The notes below the pieces were generated by a model, which had not been told where the DNA came from, searched no databases, and saw only the letters and a program-made list of their open reading frames with translations. The translations under genes and the position numbers were made by a program. DNA of 64,000 bases from an uncultured Eubacteriales bacterium (GTDB taxonomy: Bacteria > Bacillota > Clostridia > Monoglobales > Monoglobaceae): positions 115,703-179,702 of the forward strand of contig URAN01000001.1 of the NCBI GenBank assembly GCA_900545865.1, read 5' to 3'. Positions within the stretch are counted from its first letter, which is position 1. The number at the start of each line of letters is the position of its first letter. Below are positions 24,105-33,213 of this stretch, in pieces.

Positions 24105-24713
24105 CTACATTGCATTGATTTTTATGTTTTTGACGGGTATATGCGTTTCGGTCACGATTATATCTTTCATTGCCGCAACCTTTGAACCGTCAATCTGTCC
24201 GCCCTTGACCGTTACCGAGATGCCGTTTTCGCTTATGTATGCAAAGCAATCATCATAGCCTTTTGCCTTAATTTGCGTTTCGACGCGGCGTTCGGCATCG
24301 GCTGATTCGGTCGCCTGTTTTATTTTATTCTCGGCGTCCTTGCGGCTCTCTTGCGAACTTTTTTCATCGGATTTAAGCTTTTTCCATTCCTCTACCGAGG
24401 CGCTGCGTGCCGAATCCCTGTCCTTGCGCAGTTTCGCAATATCCTCGTTTTGTGTGCCGCCGTTGTCATTTTGGTTATTGTCCGATTTTTGTTCCGTGAC
24501 GTTGTTGTCCTTGTTTTCATCACCCTTGTTATCGCCGCCGTCCGCCTCAACGGGAAGGGCTTCGTTTGCCGTCGGAATCGAACTTGCGAGTTCCTCTCTT
24601 TCGATTGTCCACCGATAATAGCCTGCCGAAATAACAAGCGCAACCAACCCCAGCAACAGTATTTGCTTTCCTCTGAATTTAAAATTTTGTGACTTTTGTT
24701 TTTGACTGCTCAT
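24105..24713 (-). CDS. spoIIIAH: Stage III sporulation protein AH (SpoIIIAH/SpoIIIQ-type)
   Basis: 202 residues: short basic N-terminus, one transmembrane helix (about 17-36), a low-complexity Asp/Asn/Lys/Glu linker (about 55-95), a coiled-coil-like stretch (about 95-145), and the C-terminal ring-building domain with QIKAKGYDDCFAYISENG and VTVKGG. In sporulation this domain pairs with SpoIIQ across the intermembrane space to make the feeding-tube channel. It is the last gene of the spoIIIA operon, 108 nt after spoIIIAG. The long acidic linker is more extended than in Bacillus. Confidence 0.9.
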   Translation of the reverse strand: MSSQKQKSQNFKFRGKQILLLGLVALVISAGYYRWTIEREELASSIPTANEALPVEADGGDNKGDENKDNNVTEQKSDNNQNDNGGTQNEDIAKLRKDRDSARSASVEEWKKLKSDEKSSQESRKDAENKIKQATESADAERRVETQIKAKGYDDCFAYISENGISVTVKGGQIDGSKVAAMKDIIVTETHIPVKNIKINAM

Positions 24714-24821
24714 TTCTTTGTTTCCTTTCTTTATTATATGATTCTTTTTTTACATTATATGCAGCTTAACCTGATATTAGTTATCATTATATTTTCCCGT
24801 ATAAAAATTTTGCGGACAAAT

Positions 24822-25376
24822 TCAGTACGAAATTTTAATTCTGTGCGCCGCAATCCCGTAAAGAGCCTTTACCGCGTCATATATTTCAAGTCTTACCTTT
24901 TCCGATGCCGCACCGCTCGCCACAACCAAAACTCCGTCTATTTCGGGCATCTTTTGTTCGGTGACATACGGCTCGCCGCCCGATTTTGTTCCGACAACGG
25001 TGCTGTCGCTCTCCTCGTCATAGCTCTCGCCACCGCCATTGTCCGAATCCTTTGACATTTTGTTCTTGCTGTCGCGCGCAAGCGTTTTTTCGCCGCCGCC
25101 GCTCGCTGTTATGTACACCGAAACCTTGCCTGCGTCGTTAATCTTTTCCAATATTTGTTCAAGCCGCCGTTCCTGTTCGGTTATATATGCCGCTGCGTCA
25201 AAATCGTCCGAGACTGCGGCGGATTTGCCGTCCGGATTGCTTTTAAAGTCAAAAAAAGATGACGCGGCAAGCAGAACAACCGCCGATATTATTACAAAAA
25301 TAATTATTTTGTTCGGCTTTTTTCGGTCGCCGTCATTGTCGGCGGACGGCTTTGGAAAAAAATCTTTTAATGTCAT
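24822..25376 (-). CDS. spoIIIAG: Stage III sporulation protein AG
   Basis: 184 residues: one transmembrane helix (about 24-41), an E-x-x-L-E-x-I-L-x-x-I-x-x-A-G-K-V-S-V-Y-I motif, and a C-terminal domain with P-E-I-D-G-V-L-V-V-A-S-G-A. This is the ring-forming (RBM) fold of the SpoIIIA secretion-like channel. The segment at about 90-130 (Ser/Asp/Glu-rich) corresponds to the beta-triangle insert seen in SpoIIIAG. It is 9 nt after spoIIIAF on the same strand. Confidence 0.9.
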   Translation of the reverse strand: MTLKDFFPKPSADNDGDRKKPNKIIIFVIISAVVLLAASSFFDFKSNPDGKSAAVSDDFDAAAYITEQERRLEQILEKINDAGKVSVYITASGGGEKTLARDSKNKMSKDSDNGGGESYDEESDSTVVGTKSGGEPYVTEQKMPEIDGVLVVASGAASEKVRLEIYDAVKALYGIAAHRIKISY

Positions 25377-25385
25377 ATGAATTCC

Positions 25386-25889
25386 TCACTTATTATCGCA
25401 AAATTTTACCGAAATATTATTTTTGTTCACTCCGTACATATCATAGATTTTGTCTTTGATAATATTATTTGTTCTTTCGGCATCTATCGCCGACGGCATT
25501 GTGACCGTCACTCTGACCGATTTTATCTCGCCGAATTTGTCATCGCTGTCCGCGATGCTGCACTGTGCGGTCGCTTTTGTTTCGGTTGCATCCGATATTG
25601 TTTTGCCTATTCGCTCGTTGAGCTTTTGGGTGTATATCCGAATCACTTCGCCGCGTGTTTTTTCGTCCGTTTCGGAAAGTCTGACCGATGCCGCCGAGGT
25701 CGGAATTTCAAAGTCGAACCGATAATTTCGGTTTATAAACGGCGATAAAAACGCCAGAATCAGCATCAGACCAATCGCAAGATGCACATATTTTTTGTAT
25801 GTGTTGTCAGGAAGAATCATTTCACATACCGAGCCGAACACTATAATCCCCGAGGCCGACATAACTATGTTTTTTAAAAGCTCTGTCAT
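25386..25889 (-). CDS. spoIIIAF: Stage III sporulation protein AF
   Basis: 167 residues: two N-terminal membrane helices (about 7-24 and 34-50, with YVHLAIGLMLILAFLSPF, the family signature) and a C-terminal RBM-like domain (about 95-167). It is part of the mother-cell channel complex. It lies 6 nt after spoIIIAE. Confidence 0.9.
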   Translation of the reverse strand: MTELLKNIVMSASGIIVFGSVCEMILPDNTYKKYVHLAIGLMLILAFLSPFINRNYRFDFEIPTSAASVRLSETDEKTRGEVIRIYTQKLNERIGKTISDATETKATAQCSIADSDDKFGEIKSVRVTVTMPSAIDAERTNNIIKDKIYDMYGVNKNNISVKFCDNK

Positions 25890-25895
25890 TTTTCC

Positions 25896-27098
25896 TCACC
25901 TTCCGAAAAACACCGCGCTGTTGCCGGCGTTTATCATAATCGTCACCACGATTATAAACATCACGGTGACAGCTGCCAGAATTGAAAAAAGCACGGATAT
26001 TGAGTCGCCGAGCCGTGATATACAGGTAATGATTTTCGGGTCGGAAACCGGTTCAGCAAGAGCCGCCGAAATGCGAAAGAGTATGAGAATTGCGGCGATT
26101 TTGAGTATCGGGCGCAGGGCAATCAGGGCAAGACAGATTATCCCGACTATCCCGACCGTGTTCTTTATAAGTGCGCTGCAATTCATAACCGTTTCGACCG
26201 ATTCCGAAAGTATTCCGCCGACAACCGGTATCAGGTTTGACGCGGCGAACTTGCTGAGTTTTATTGCCAAGCCGTCTGCACCGGAAGAGGCAATGCTCTT
26301 AAGCCCGACAAGGCTCACGAATACGGTCAGGACGATTGACATTCCCCACTTGACCGCATTGTTCAAAAGCTTTATCATTCTGTCGGTTTTGAATTTGTCG
26401 GACATTCCGTTGACGATATTCAGCGCCGCCGAAATCATAACCGCAGGAACAAAAATCGTTTCCGTTATCCATACGGCAATCTCTATCATTCCGAGCATGG
26501 CGGGTTCAAGTGTTGCGGCAGATATTGCCGCACCGCTCGCGGTGAGCGCGCCTATCATAACCGGAACGATTATTCGCATAAATACGGCGGTGTTTTTTAC
26601 CGCGGCCGTTGTACACTCGGCGGCTTGATAAAACGCCGCCGCCGTTACGCCTGCTGCCACGATATAGCAAACATAAAATGCACAATTCGCAACCGAGTTT
26701 GACCCGAACCCGTCTTTGAGACCCTGAAGATACGAGCCGAGAACCGAAACGGCAAGAACCGTTGCCATAAGTCCTGCCGCCGAATAGACTTCGCCGAGCA
26801 AAAGCCGAATAATTGTGTTTAAAATTCCGCTCGGTGAAACGGAAAGCTCTCCCGAATTTAGCTTGTTCATAATCGATTTTATGTTAAAATCGTCAATTGC
26901 ATCCGAAAACATGTTTTTGTCCTCTAAGTCATTAATTCCGTTTTCGAAGATGTCACCGTAAAAATCGACATATTCCGAAAGGGTTTGGCGCGTTTCATCG
27001 GGGGTTGGGATCTCTTCGGCGCAAACGCATACCCCTCCGAATAAGAGTATGTATATTGCGGAAGATATTATTAAAATTCTTTTAAACAAAATTGTCAT
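25896..27098 (-). CDS. spoIIIAE: Stage III sporulation protein AE
   Basis: 400 residues: signal peptide, a short extracytoplasmic region (E-I-P-T-P-D-E-T), then seven or eight hydrophobic helices with A-A-L-N-I-V-N-G-M-S-D-K-F, G-L-K-S-I-A-S-S-G-A-D-G, and KFAASNLIPVVGGILSESVE, the best-conserved part of the family. SpoIIIAE is the polytopic core of the SpoIIIA channel. All residues expected for a full-length protein are present. It is 35 nt after spoIIIAD. Confidence 0.93.
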   Translation of the reverse strand: MTILFKRILIISSAIYILLFGGVCVCAEEIPTPDETRQTLSEYVDFYGDIFENGINDLEDKNMFSDAIDDFNIKSIMNKLNSGELSVSPSGILNTIIRLLLGEVYSAAGLMATVLAVSVLGSYLQGLKDGFGSNSVANCAFYVCYIVAAGVTAAAFYQAAECTTAAVKNTAVFMRIIVPVMIGALTASGAAISAATLEPAMLGMIEIAVWITETIFVPAVMISAALNIVNGMSDKFKTDRMIKLLNNAVKWGMSIVLTVFVSLVGLKSIASSGADGLAIKLSKFAASNLIPVVGGILSESVETVMNCSALIKNTVGIVGIICLALIALRPILKIAAILILFRISAALAEPVSDPKIITCISRLGDSISVLFSILAAVTVMFIIVVTIMINAGNSAVFFGR

Positions 27099-27133
27099 AT
27101 GTGCCGCGCATCCTTTAAAAATTTTTTCGCCGT

Positions 27134-27523
27134 TCAGCCGAAAGACACTATCTTTGCCGCAAGCCCGAGAAGATCATATATTATCGGAACGGACAAGGAT
27201 ATAATAAGAACCTTGCCGCCAAGCTCAACCTTTGCGGCGACCGAACTCTCGCCGGCATCGCGACATATGTCCGCGGCGAATTGACATATATACGCTATGC
27301 CTATAATTTTGATAACGATTTTGAGATGTTGCGAACTTATACCTGATTGGTCGGCGATTCGTTCGAACATATCTATCATTGACGAGATATAAGGCACACA
27401 CAAAAGCGTTATTGCCGCCGCCGTCAGAATCGGTACGGCTATGGCAATGTCGGGGCGGTACTGTTTTATTATCAGAGACAATACCGCGCCCGACAGACCT
27501 ATTCCGATAATTTTAATCAGCAT
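27134..27523 (-). CDS. spoIIIAD: Stage III sporulation protein AD
   Basis: 129 residues with four hydrophobic segments. It contains a Q-Y-R-P-D-I-A pattern and I-K-I-I-G-I-A-Y-I-C-Q-F-A-A-D-I-C-R-D-A-G-E, the SpoIIIAD signature. The SpoIIIAC/AD pair resembles a small export-apparatus component. It starts 1 nt after the spoIIIAC stop. Confidence 0.93.
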   Translation of the reverse strand: MLIKIIGIGLSGAVLSLIIKQYRPDIAIAVPILTAAAITLLCVPYISSMIDMFERIADQSGISSQHLKIVIKIIGIAYICQFAADICRDAGESSVAAKVELGGKVLIISLSVPIIYDLLGLAAKIVSFG

Positions 27524-27524
27524 A

Positions 27525-27722
27525 TCATAATCCGAACAGTGACTTTATTGTGTCAAACAATCCGCTGATTTCACGCAGGACAACCATAAGCACAACCACA
27601 AGTCCGGCAATGGTAGTCATCATTGCCTGGTCCTCGCGCCCGGCGCGAACGAGCAGGACGTTCAAAACCGCCACCAATATTCCGATTGCAGCCACCTTAA
27701 AAATCAAGTCCACTCCGTCCAT
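27525..27722 (-). CDS. spoIIIAC: Stage III sporulation protein AC
   Basis: 65 residues with two transmembrane helices (about 7-23 and 38-60). It begins MDGVDLIFKVAAIGILVAVL and has the R-A-G-R-E-D-Q-A-M loop that marks this family. Length matches the usual about 65-68. Confidence 0.93.
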   Translation of the reverse strand: MDGVDLIFKVAAIGILVAVLNVLLVRAGREDQAMMTTIAGLVVVLMVVLREISGLFDTIKSLFGL

Positions 27723-27806
27723 CTGTTCGTTTAACCTCCGTTATATTTTTCGGCACACAGCCGATTGTAAAAGTTATTTGTAAAATTTGTGTCGGTTAGT
27801 TGTATA

Positions 27807-28331
27807 TCATAAAAGCAATACGGCGATCAACATTCCGCCGAGCATTCCGACACCTTTTAAAAGTCGGCTCATTCTGTCGCGCTCTGCCTTTGCACTTCGT
27901 TCGGCAAGCTCCAGCTTTGCACACGCCGCACGAATGTTTCCGCGCTCGCTCTCGACATCACCACAGCCGAGATTGTCCGCAAATTGTATCAATATTTCCG
28001 CGTCCTCGCCCGTTATACACAGACTCGGCTTGTTTCGGCGCATTGCGTCACGCCATGCGTCGGGCGGCGGCTTTTTAAACCTATCCATATCCTCAGAGAC
28101 TTCTTTTAAAATTCTGCCGACCGCACCGCGCCTTGAATTTGCGGCAAGGTTCAAAGCCTTTGCCGCCGGAATTTTTAAAAATCCGATGTTAAATTCAATC
28201 TGTACAAGCGCCGCAATAAACTGTTCAATCTGTGCTGCGCGAACGGAATAGTATGATGCCGCAAGAGTGCCGATATATCCGCCGCCGAGAACAATAATTG
28301 CCGCCGCTGCGGTCTTTAGTGTCGCATTCAA
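27807..28331 (-). CDS. spoIIIAB: Stage III sporulation protein AB
   Basis: 174 residues: an N-terminal membrane helix, a soluble helical bundle (about 30-150; starts R-A-A-Q-I-E-Q-F-I-A-A-L-V-Q-I-E-F, contains FADNLGCGDVESE), and a C-terminal membrane helix (G-V-G-M-L-G-G-M-L-I-A-V-L-L-L). The fold resembles the GspF-type component of type II secretion. It overlaps spoIIIAA by 4 nt and is followed by an 84-nt gap. Confidence 0.92.
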   Translation of the reverse strand: MNATLKTAAAAIIVLGGGYIGTLAASYYSVRAAQIEQFIAALVQIEFNIGFLKIPAAKALNLAANSRRGAVGRILKEVSEDMDRFKKPPPDAWRDAMRRNKPSLCITGEDAEILIQFADNLGCGDVESERGNIRAACAKLELAERSAKAERDRMSRLLKGVGMLGGMLIAVLLL

Positions 28332-29257
28332 AGCTCCACCGCCTCGGTATATGTAACCGAATCGGGGGTTGAAAAGTCGCGGCGCAGGATGATTGCCCGT
28401 TCAAAGATTCCGTCTCTGAAAAGCGGCGCAAGCATCGGACGGCAAAGCACTTCTTCCGCGCTGTCGCCGTGGGTCGATGCGATTATCTTTACGCCCGTGC
28501 CGGCAGCAAGCCTGATTGCCTCAACGTCCTTTTCGGACGCGATTTCATCGCTTATTATTACCTTTGGCGACATCGTGCGCAAAAGCATCTCTATCGCCGC
28601 GGCCTTTGGCGCACCGTCTATTATATCGGTCTGTGCGCCGATGTTGTTACAAGGCACGCCGCCGTATACCGCGCCGAGTTCGCCGCGGTCATCGGCAACG
28701 CCGCATTTAAAGCCTCTGTCCGATACTTGTCTTATTATATCGCGCAAGAGTGTGGTCTTGCCCATTTGAGGCTTTGCTATTACAAGGGTGCTGTTGACAT
28801 CGGTGCCGCAGACAATCTTGTCCATTACTCCGTCGGCAATGCCGAGAATCTGGTTCGCTATTCTGAAATTCAGAGAGCTTACCTCTTTAAATGCGGTTAT
28901 TTTTCCTTCCGAACAGACAGCCTTTCCGCAAATTCCGACGCGGTGTCCGCCGCTGAGCGTAATATATCCGCTGCATATTTCTTCAATGTGAGCATAAACC
29001 GAGTTGTCACAGATTTTTCTGAACGCGGTTTGGACTTCGTCTGCCGCAACTTTATAAGCATTACTTTCATGATTTGTTATTCCTCCGTTCGGTGTTATAA
29101 AACAGCTCTCGCCCCAGACCCCGATGGTCAGAGGTGCGTTGCTGCGCAGGCGTATCTCCTCTATGTCCGGCCTTTCTTTTGAAATAAGCACGGCGAGCAT
29201 TTTTTGAATTCTGTCGGGCAGGTATCCGAGAACGCCGAGAATCCTTTGTTCATTCAA
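28328..29257 (-). CDS. spoIIIAA: Stage III sporulation protein AA, AAA-type ATPase
   Basis: 309 residues: an N-terminal domain with RPDIEEIRLRSNAPL and a C-terminal secretion-ATPase-like domain. The P-loop reads AKPQMGKTTLLRD (about 160-172): the GKT core is intact but the first position is Ala, not Gly. Walker B is K-V-I-I-S-D-E-I. The protein likely powers the SpoIIIA channel from the mother cell. First gene of an eight-gene operon, transcribed in the mother cell under sigma-E in known species; I could not place a convincing sigma-E box in 29258-29413. Confidence 0.93.
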   Translation of the reverse strand: MNEQRILGVLGYLPDRIQKMLAVLISKERPDIEEIRLRSNAPLTIGVWGESCFITPNGGITNHESNAYKVAADEVQTAFRKICDNSVYAHIEEICSGYITLSGGHRVGICGKAVCSEGKITAFKEVSSLNFRIANQILGIADGVMDKIVCGTDVNSTLVIAKPQMGKTTLLRDIIRQVSDRGFKCGVADDRGELGAVYGGVPCNNIGAQTDIIDGAPKAAAIEMLLRTMSPKVIISDEIASEKDVEAIRLAAGTGVKIIASTHGDSAEEVLCRPMLAPLFRDGIFERAIILRRDFSTPDSVTYTEAVEL

Positions 29258-29419
29258 TTTTACTTTCTCCTTTCGTGCCGCCGAGATTCCTCTCGGACAG
29301 GTTTTGTTTTATGTAATTATTGTTATGATGTTTTGTCCGAATTTAGAACGCAGCCGCTCGAATTTTTGGCTGTACTCAAAAAATTTAACCGAAATTCATA
29401 AAAATTTAACAAAAACCCC

Positions 29420-29448
29420 TTGACAAAATTCGTATAGAGTGATATTCT
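29420..29448 (+). promoter_or_regulatory. Sigma-A promoter of the heat-shock operon
   Basis: TTGACA (29420-29425), 17-nt spacer, TATTCT (29443-29448). The CIRCE operator lies just downstream, over the expected start of transcription. Confidence 0.85.
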
Positions 29449-29461
29449 ATGAGTATAGGTT

Positions 29462-29488
29462 TTAGCACTCTATTAAGGTGAGTGCTAA
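29462..29488 (+). promoter_or_regulatory. CIRCE operator (HrcA binding site)
   Basis: TTAGCACTC, nine bases, GAGTGCTAA: a perfect consensus CIRCE. HrcA bound here represses hrcA-grpE-dnaK-dnaJ until heat stress titrates GroEL. It is the only CIRCE seen in the window. Confidence 0.98.
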
Positions 29489-29513
29489 CAAAACAAAAAA
29501 GGAGCTGATTAAT

Positions 29514-30590
29514 ATGGCATTGGACGACAGAAAAAAGGCTATTCTTCGTGCGATAGTAGAGAACTACATCACAAATGCCGAACCTGTCGGCTCACGAAGC
29601 ATCGCCAAAAGCACAAATCTCAATTTGAGCGCGGCAACGATACGAAACGAAATGGGTGACCTTGAGGATCTCGGATACCTTATTCAGCCACATACGTCCG
29701 CCGGACGTATTCCGTCGGGAATGGGCTTTCGGTTCTATGTCGATTCGCTTATGGATAAATATATGATGACGGCGACCGAGCTTCAGCAACTCAAAGTTGC
29801 GATGGTGAATAAGGTCCGCGACCTTGACAAGATTGTCAAAGATGTATCGGCGGCTTTTTCAAACCTTACATCAATGCCGACATTCGGAATGCTTCCGTCC
29901 ATTGAAACGGGAATAATCAAAAGCATAAAGCTTGTCGGGATAGATGAACATACCGTTATGGTTATTGTTGCCGATAACTCGGGGTTGATAAAGAATAAAC
30001 TTTTGCGGCTCAGCGAGAGCGTTTCGAACGAGGTTTTGAACGAGCTTAACGATGTTTTGAACGCAAACCTGACGGGGCTTACCGTGTCTGAGATAAACCT
30101 CACCAATATTATCGAGGTTCAAAACGCGGTCGGCGGCAATATCGAAATCCTCACATCGGTTCTCGAACTCGTTCATGAGGCGATAACAGAGATAGACCGA
30201 CACGAGGTATATATGGAAGGTTCGACAAATATTCTGCGTTTTCCGGAATATAACAATATCGAAAAGATTCGTGAGATACTCGGATTTTTTGGTGATAAGT
30301 CATCGCTTGACGAAATGGTAAACAGCCTTCCGAACGTCAAAAACGGCGAGGTATCGGTGTTTATCGGCGATGAGAACAATGTCGAAGAGCTTAAAAACAA
30401 CTCGGTTGTTTTATCGACATACAAAGTCGGCGATAATATGACCGGAATAATCGGCGTTGTCGGTCCGATGAGAATGGATTATCCGAGAATCGTTACGGGG
30501 GTCGGGGCTTTTGCCAAACAGCTTGAAAAGATGCTCGGTGAACGCTTTAACCGGATTCCGCCGAGCGGTACGGAGAGCAAAAATGATTAG
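29514..30590 (+). CDS. hrcA: Heat-inducible transcription repressor HrcA
   Basis: 358 residues from the ATG at 29514, with GGAG 9 nt upstream. The N-terminal winged helix (2-75) includes R-A-I-V-E-N-Y-I, PVGSRSIAKS and LSAATIRNEMGDLEDLGYL, the DNA-binding signature. The C-terminal GAF-like dimer domain follows. HrcA represses from CIRCE and needs GroEL to stay active. It is the first gene of the operon and is autoregulated through the site in its own leader. Confidence 0.96.
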   Translation: MALDDRKKAILRAIVENYITNAEPVGSRSIAKSTNLNLSAATIRNEMGDLEDLGYLIQPHTSAGRIPSGMGFRFYVDSLMDKYMMTATELQQLKVAMVNKVRDLDKIVKDVSAAFSNLTSMPTFGMLPSIETGIIKSIKLVGIDEHTVMVIVADNSGLIKNKLLRLSESVSNEVLNELNDVLNANLTGLTVSEINLTNIIEVQNAVGGNIEILTSVLELVHEAITEIDRHEVYMEGSTNILRFPEYNNIEKIREILGFFGDKSSLDEMVNSLPNVKNGEVSVFIGDENNVEELKNNSVVLSTYKVGDNMTGIIGVVGPMRMDYPRIVTGVGAFAKQLEKMLGERFNRIPPSGTESKND

Positions 30591-30642
30591 GACGGCATCA
30601 TGAGATGCCAAAGATACAGATAAAAAGATTGGAGATATGACA

Positions 30643-31236
30643 ATGGCAAAGAATAAGACCAACGGCAAGACGGCGCCGTCCGAAGAAGAAATTAAGGACG
30701 CGGTTGAAACCGTTGAGGATACCGAGGATACAACCGCGGTGGAAAATCCGAAAAATGCCGATGAATCCGAGGATTCAAAGGATAGCGAAAAGTCGGAGCT
30801 TGACAAGGCAAACGAACAGATAGCCGCTCTTTCGGATAAACTTATCCGAAATGCGGCAGAGTTTGACAACTATAAAAAACGGACAGCACGCGAAAAAGAG
30901 GATTTTTATAAATCCGCCGTTTGTGAAACGGTCGCGCCGCTGCTTCCCGTATTGGATAACTTAGAGCGCGCCGTTGCCGCGGCCGAAGATTCGGGCGAGA
31001 GCGGCAGCGTTTTGGACGGCGTTAAAATGGTAAAGAAACAGTTTGAGGACGCGCTTAAATCTATCGGCGTTGAGCCAATCGAGGCGGTCGGCGAACAGTT
31101 CGACCCCGAAAAGCACAATGCCGTTATGACGGCGGACAGCGATGAGGACGAAAACACCGTGTTGGAGGAATTCCAAAAAGGATATATCTATCGCGACAAG
31201 GTCGTTCGCCACTCAATGGTTAAAGTCAGCAACTGA
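30643..31236 (+). CDS. grpE: Nucleotide exchange factor GrpE
   Basis: 197 residues from the second ATG at 30643, where GGAG has 8-nt spacing; the ATG at 30637 is too close to it. An acidic, low-complexity N-terminus (to about 60) leads into the coiled-coil dimer stalk and the beta-wing head, with R-N-A-A-E-F-D-N-Y-K-K-R-T and H-N-A-V-M plus GYIYRDKVVRHSMVKVS, the GrpE signature. GrpE releases ADP from DnaK. Confidence 0.95.
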   Translation: MAKNKTNGKTAPSEEEIKDAVETVEDTEDTTAVENPKNADESEDSKDSEKSELDKANEQIAALSDKLIRNAAEFDNYKKRTAREKEDFYKSAVCETVAPLLPVLDNLERAVAAAEDSGESGSVLDGVKMVKKQFEDALKSIGVEPIEAVGEQFDPEKHNAVMTADSDEDENTVLEEFQKGYIYRDKVVRHSMVKVSN

Positions 31237-31280
31237 TTCTTAATATAAATAAAGTAAAAAACCAGAAAGGAAGATATATT

Positions 31281-33146
31281 ATGGGAAAGATTATAGGTAT
31301 TGACTTAGGTACAACAAATTCATGTGTTGCGGTAATGGAGGGCGGCGAGCCTACCGTTATCACCAACCCCGAGGGTGCAAGAACAACCCCGTCGGTTGTT
31401 GCATTTACAAAAACAGGTGAAAGGCTTGTGGGTCAGGTTGCAAAGCGTCAGGCGATCACCAACCCCGACAGAACCATTTCTTCAATTAAGAGAGATATGG
31501 GTACGGACAGAAAGGTCACGATTGATGATAAGAGCTATTCGCCCCAGGAAATTTCGGCAATGATTCTTCAAAAGCTGAAATCCGATGCGGAAAGCTATCT
31601 CGGCGAGACCGTTTCACAGGCGGTAATCACCGTTCCGGCGTACTTTTCGGACGCACAGCGTCAGGCAACAAAGGACGCAGGTAAAATTGCGGGCCTTGAA
31701 GTTTTGCGTATTATAAACGAGCCGACAGCGGCAGCATTGGCTTACGGCCTTGACAAAGACAACGACCAAAAGATTATGGTATATGACCTCGGCGGTGGTA
31801 CGTTTGATGTTTCTATTCTTGAAATAGGCGACGGTGTATTCGAGGTTTTGGCAACAAGCGGTAACAACCGTTTGGGCGGCGATGACTTTGATGAAAAGGT
31901 TATGAACTATCTTGCGGATGAGTTCCAAAAAGAGAACGGTATTGACTTACGTCAAGACAAGATGGCTCTTCAGCGTCTTAAAGAAGCGGCAGAAAAGGCT
32001 AAAATCGAGTTGTCGGGCGTTATGTCAACAAATATAAACCTTCCGTTTATAACGGCTGACCAGAGCGGCCCCAAGCATCTTGATATTACTCTTACCAGAG
32101 CACAGTTTGATTCTCTGACGGCTGATTTGGTTGAAAAGACAATGGAACCGACAAGAAACGCCCTTCGTGACGCAGGATTATCGGCAAGCGACATCAATAA
32201 GGTACTGTTGGTCGGCGGTTCATCGAGAATCCCCGCTGTTCAGGATGCTGTACAAAAGTTTATCGGACAGGAGCCGCACAAGGGCATTAACCCCGATGAA
32301 TGTGTTGCTATCGGCGCATCAATCCAAGCCGGAGTTCTCTCGGGTGATGTTGAGGATTTGGTTCTCTTGGATGTTACACCGCTTTCACTCGGTATCGAGA
32401 CAATGGGCGGCGTATTCACAAAGCTGATTGAGCGTAATACCACAATCCCGACCAAAAAGAGCCAGATATTCTCGACCGCTGCGGATAACCAGACCAGCGT
32501 TGAGGTTCACGTCCTTCAGGGCGAGCGTGAAATGGCGGCTTATAACAAGACGCTCGGACGTTTTTCACTGTCAAACATTCCGCCGGCACCGAGAGGTGTT
32601 CCTCAGATTGAGGTAACATTTGATATTGACGCAAACGGTATAGTAAACGTTTCCGCAAAGGATTTGGGCACCGGTTCGGAACAAAAGATAACCATTACCT
32701 CATCGACAAACCTCTCTGACGATGATATTGATAAGGCTGTTAAAGAGGCTGAAAAATATGCGGCAGAGGACAAAAAGAAGAAAGAAGAAGTCGATGTACG
32801 CAACAACGCCGACAGCCTTGTATATCAGACAGAAAAGACGTTGGGTGAACTCGGCGACAAGATTTCGACCGATGAAAAAGCGTCTGTTCAGACCGAGGTT
32901 GACAAGTTAAAAGAATTGCTCAAAGCAACACCGCTTGACACCGAGGCAACAAAGACACAGACCGAAGCCGTTCAAAAGAGCTTTTATGCAATATCCGAAA
33001 AGCTTTACGCACAGGCGCAACAGGCTCAGCAAGCGGCAGGCGGTGCACAGGGCAATCCGAACGGCGGCGCGGCACAAGGCGGCGCACCCGGTGGAGATAA
33101 CGTTGTTGATGCCGAGTATACCGAGGTTAATGACGACAATAAATAA
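31281..33146 (+). CDS. dnaK: Chaperone DnaK (Hsp70)
   Basis: 621 residues with AGAAAGGAAG upstream. The ATPase domain has IGIDLGTTNSCVAV (phosphate-1), D-L-G-G-G-T-F-D-V-S-I (phosphate-2) and LVGGSSRIPAVQ (adenosine). The substrate domain begins after DVTPLSLGIET. The tail is Gln/Ala/Gly-rich and ends in D-A-E-Y-T-E-V-N-D-D-N-K, typical of Gram-positive DnaK. Part of the CIRCE operon. Confidence 0.98.
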   Translation: MGKIIGIDLGTTNSCVAVMEGGEPTVITNPEGARTTPSVVAFTKTGERLVGQVAKRQAITNPDRTISSIKRDMGTDRKVTIDDKSYSPQEISAMILQKLKSDAESYLGETVSQAVITVPAYFSDAQRQATKDAGKIAGLEVLRIINEPTAAALAYGLDKDNDQKIMVYDLGGGTFDVSILEIGDGVFEVLATSGNNRLGGDDFDEKVMNYLADEFQKENGIDLRQDKMALQRLKEAAEKAKIELSGVMSTNINLPFITADQSGPKHLDITLTRAQFDSLTADLVEKTMEPTRNALRDAGLSASDINKVLLVGGSSRIPAVQDAVQKFIGQEPHKGINPDECVAIGASIQAGVLSGDVEDLVLLDVTPLSLGIETMGGVFTKLIERNTTIPTKKSQIFSTAADNQTSVEVHVLQGEREMAAYNKTLGRFSLSNIPPAPRGVPQIEVTFDIDANGIVNVSAKDLGTGSEQKITITSSTNLSDDDIDKAVKEAEKYAAEDKKKKEEVDVRNNADSLVYQTEKTLGELGDKISTDEKASVQTEVDKLKELLKATPLDTEATKTQTEAVQKSFYAISEKLYAQAQQAQQAAGGAQGNPNGGAAQGGAPGGDNVVDAEYTEVNDDNK

Positions 33147-33213
33147 TGATTATATCGGACAAAGAGCGGTCGAATACCGACCACTCTTGTCCTTGCGTTA
33201 AGGGGCGTATATA

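Noticed and set aside
28469..29182. 237-codon ORF on the plus strand over spoIIIAA
   Set aside because: It lies antisense to a clear ATPase gene; the third-position bias belongs to the minus strand.
29258..29413. Sigma-E promoter for spoIIIA
   Set aside because: Expected from known biology, but no convincing -35/-10 pair could be identified.
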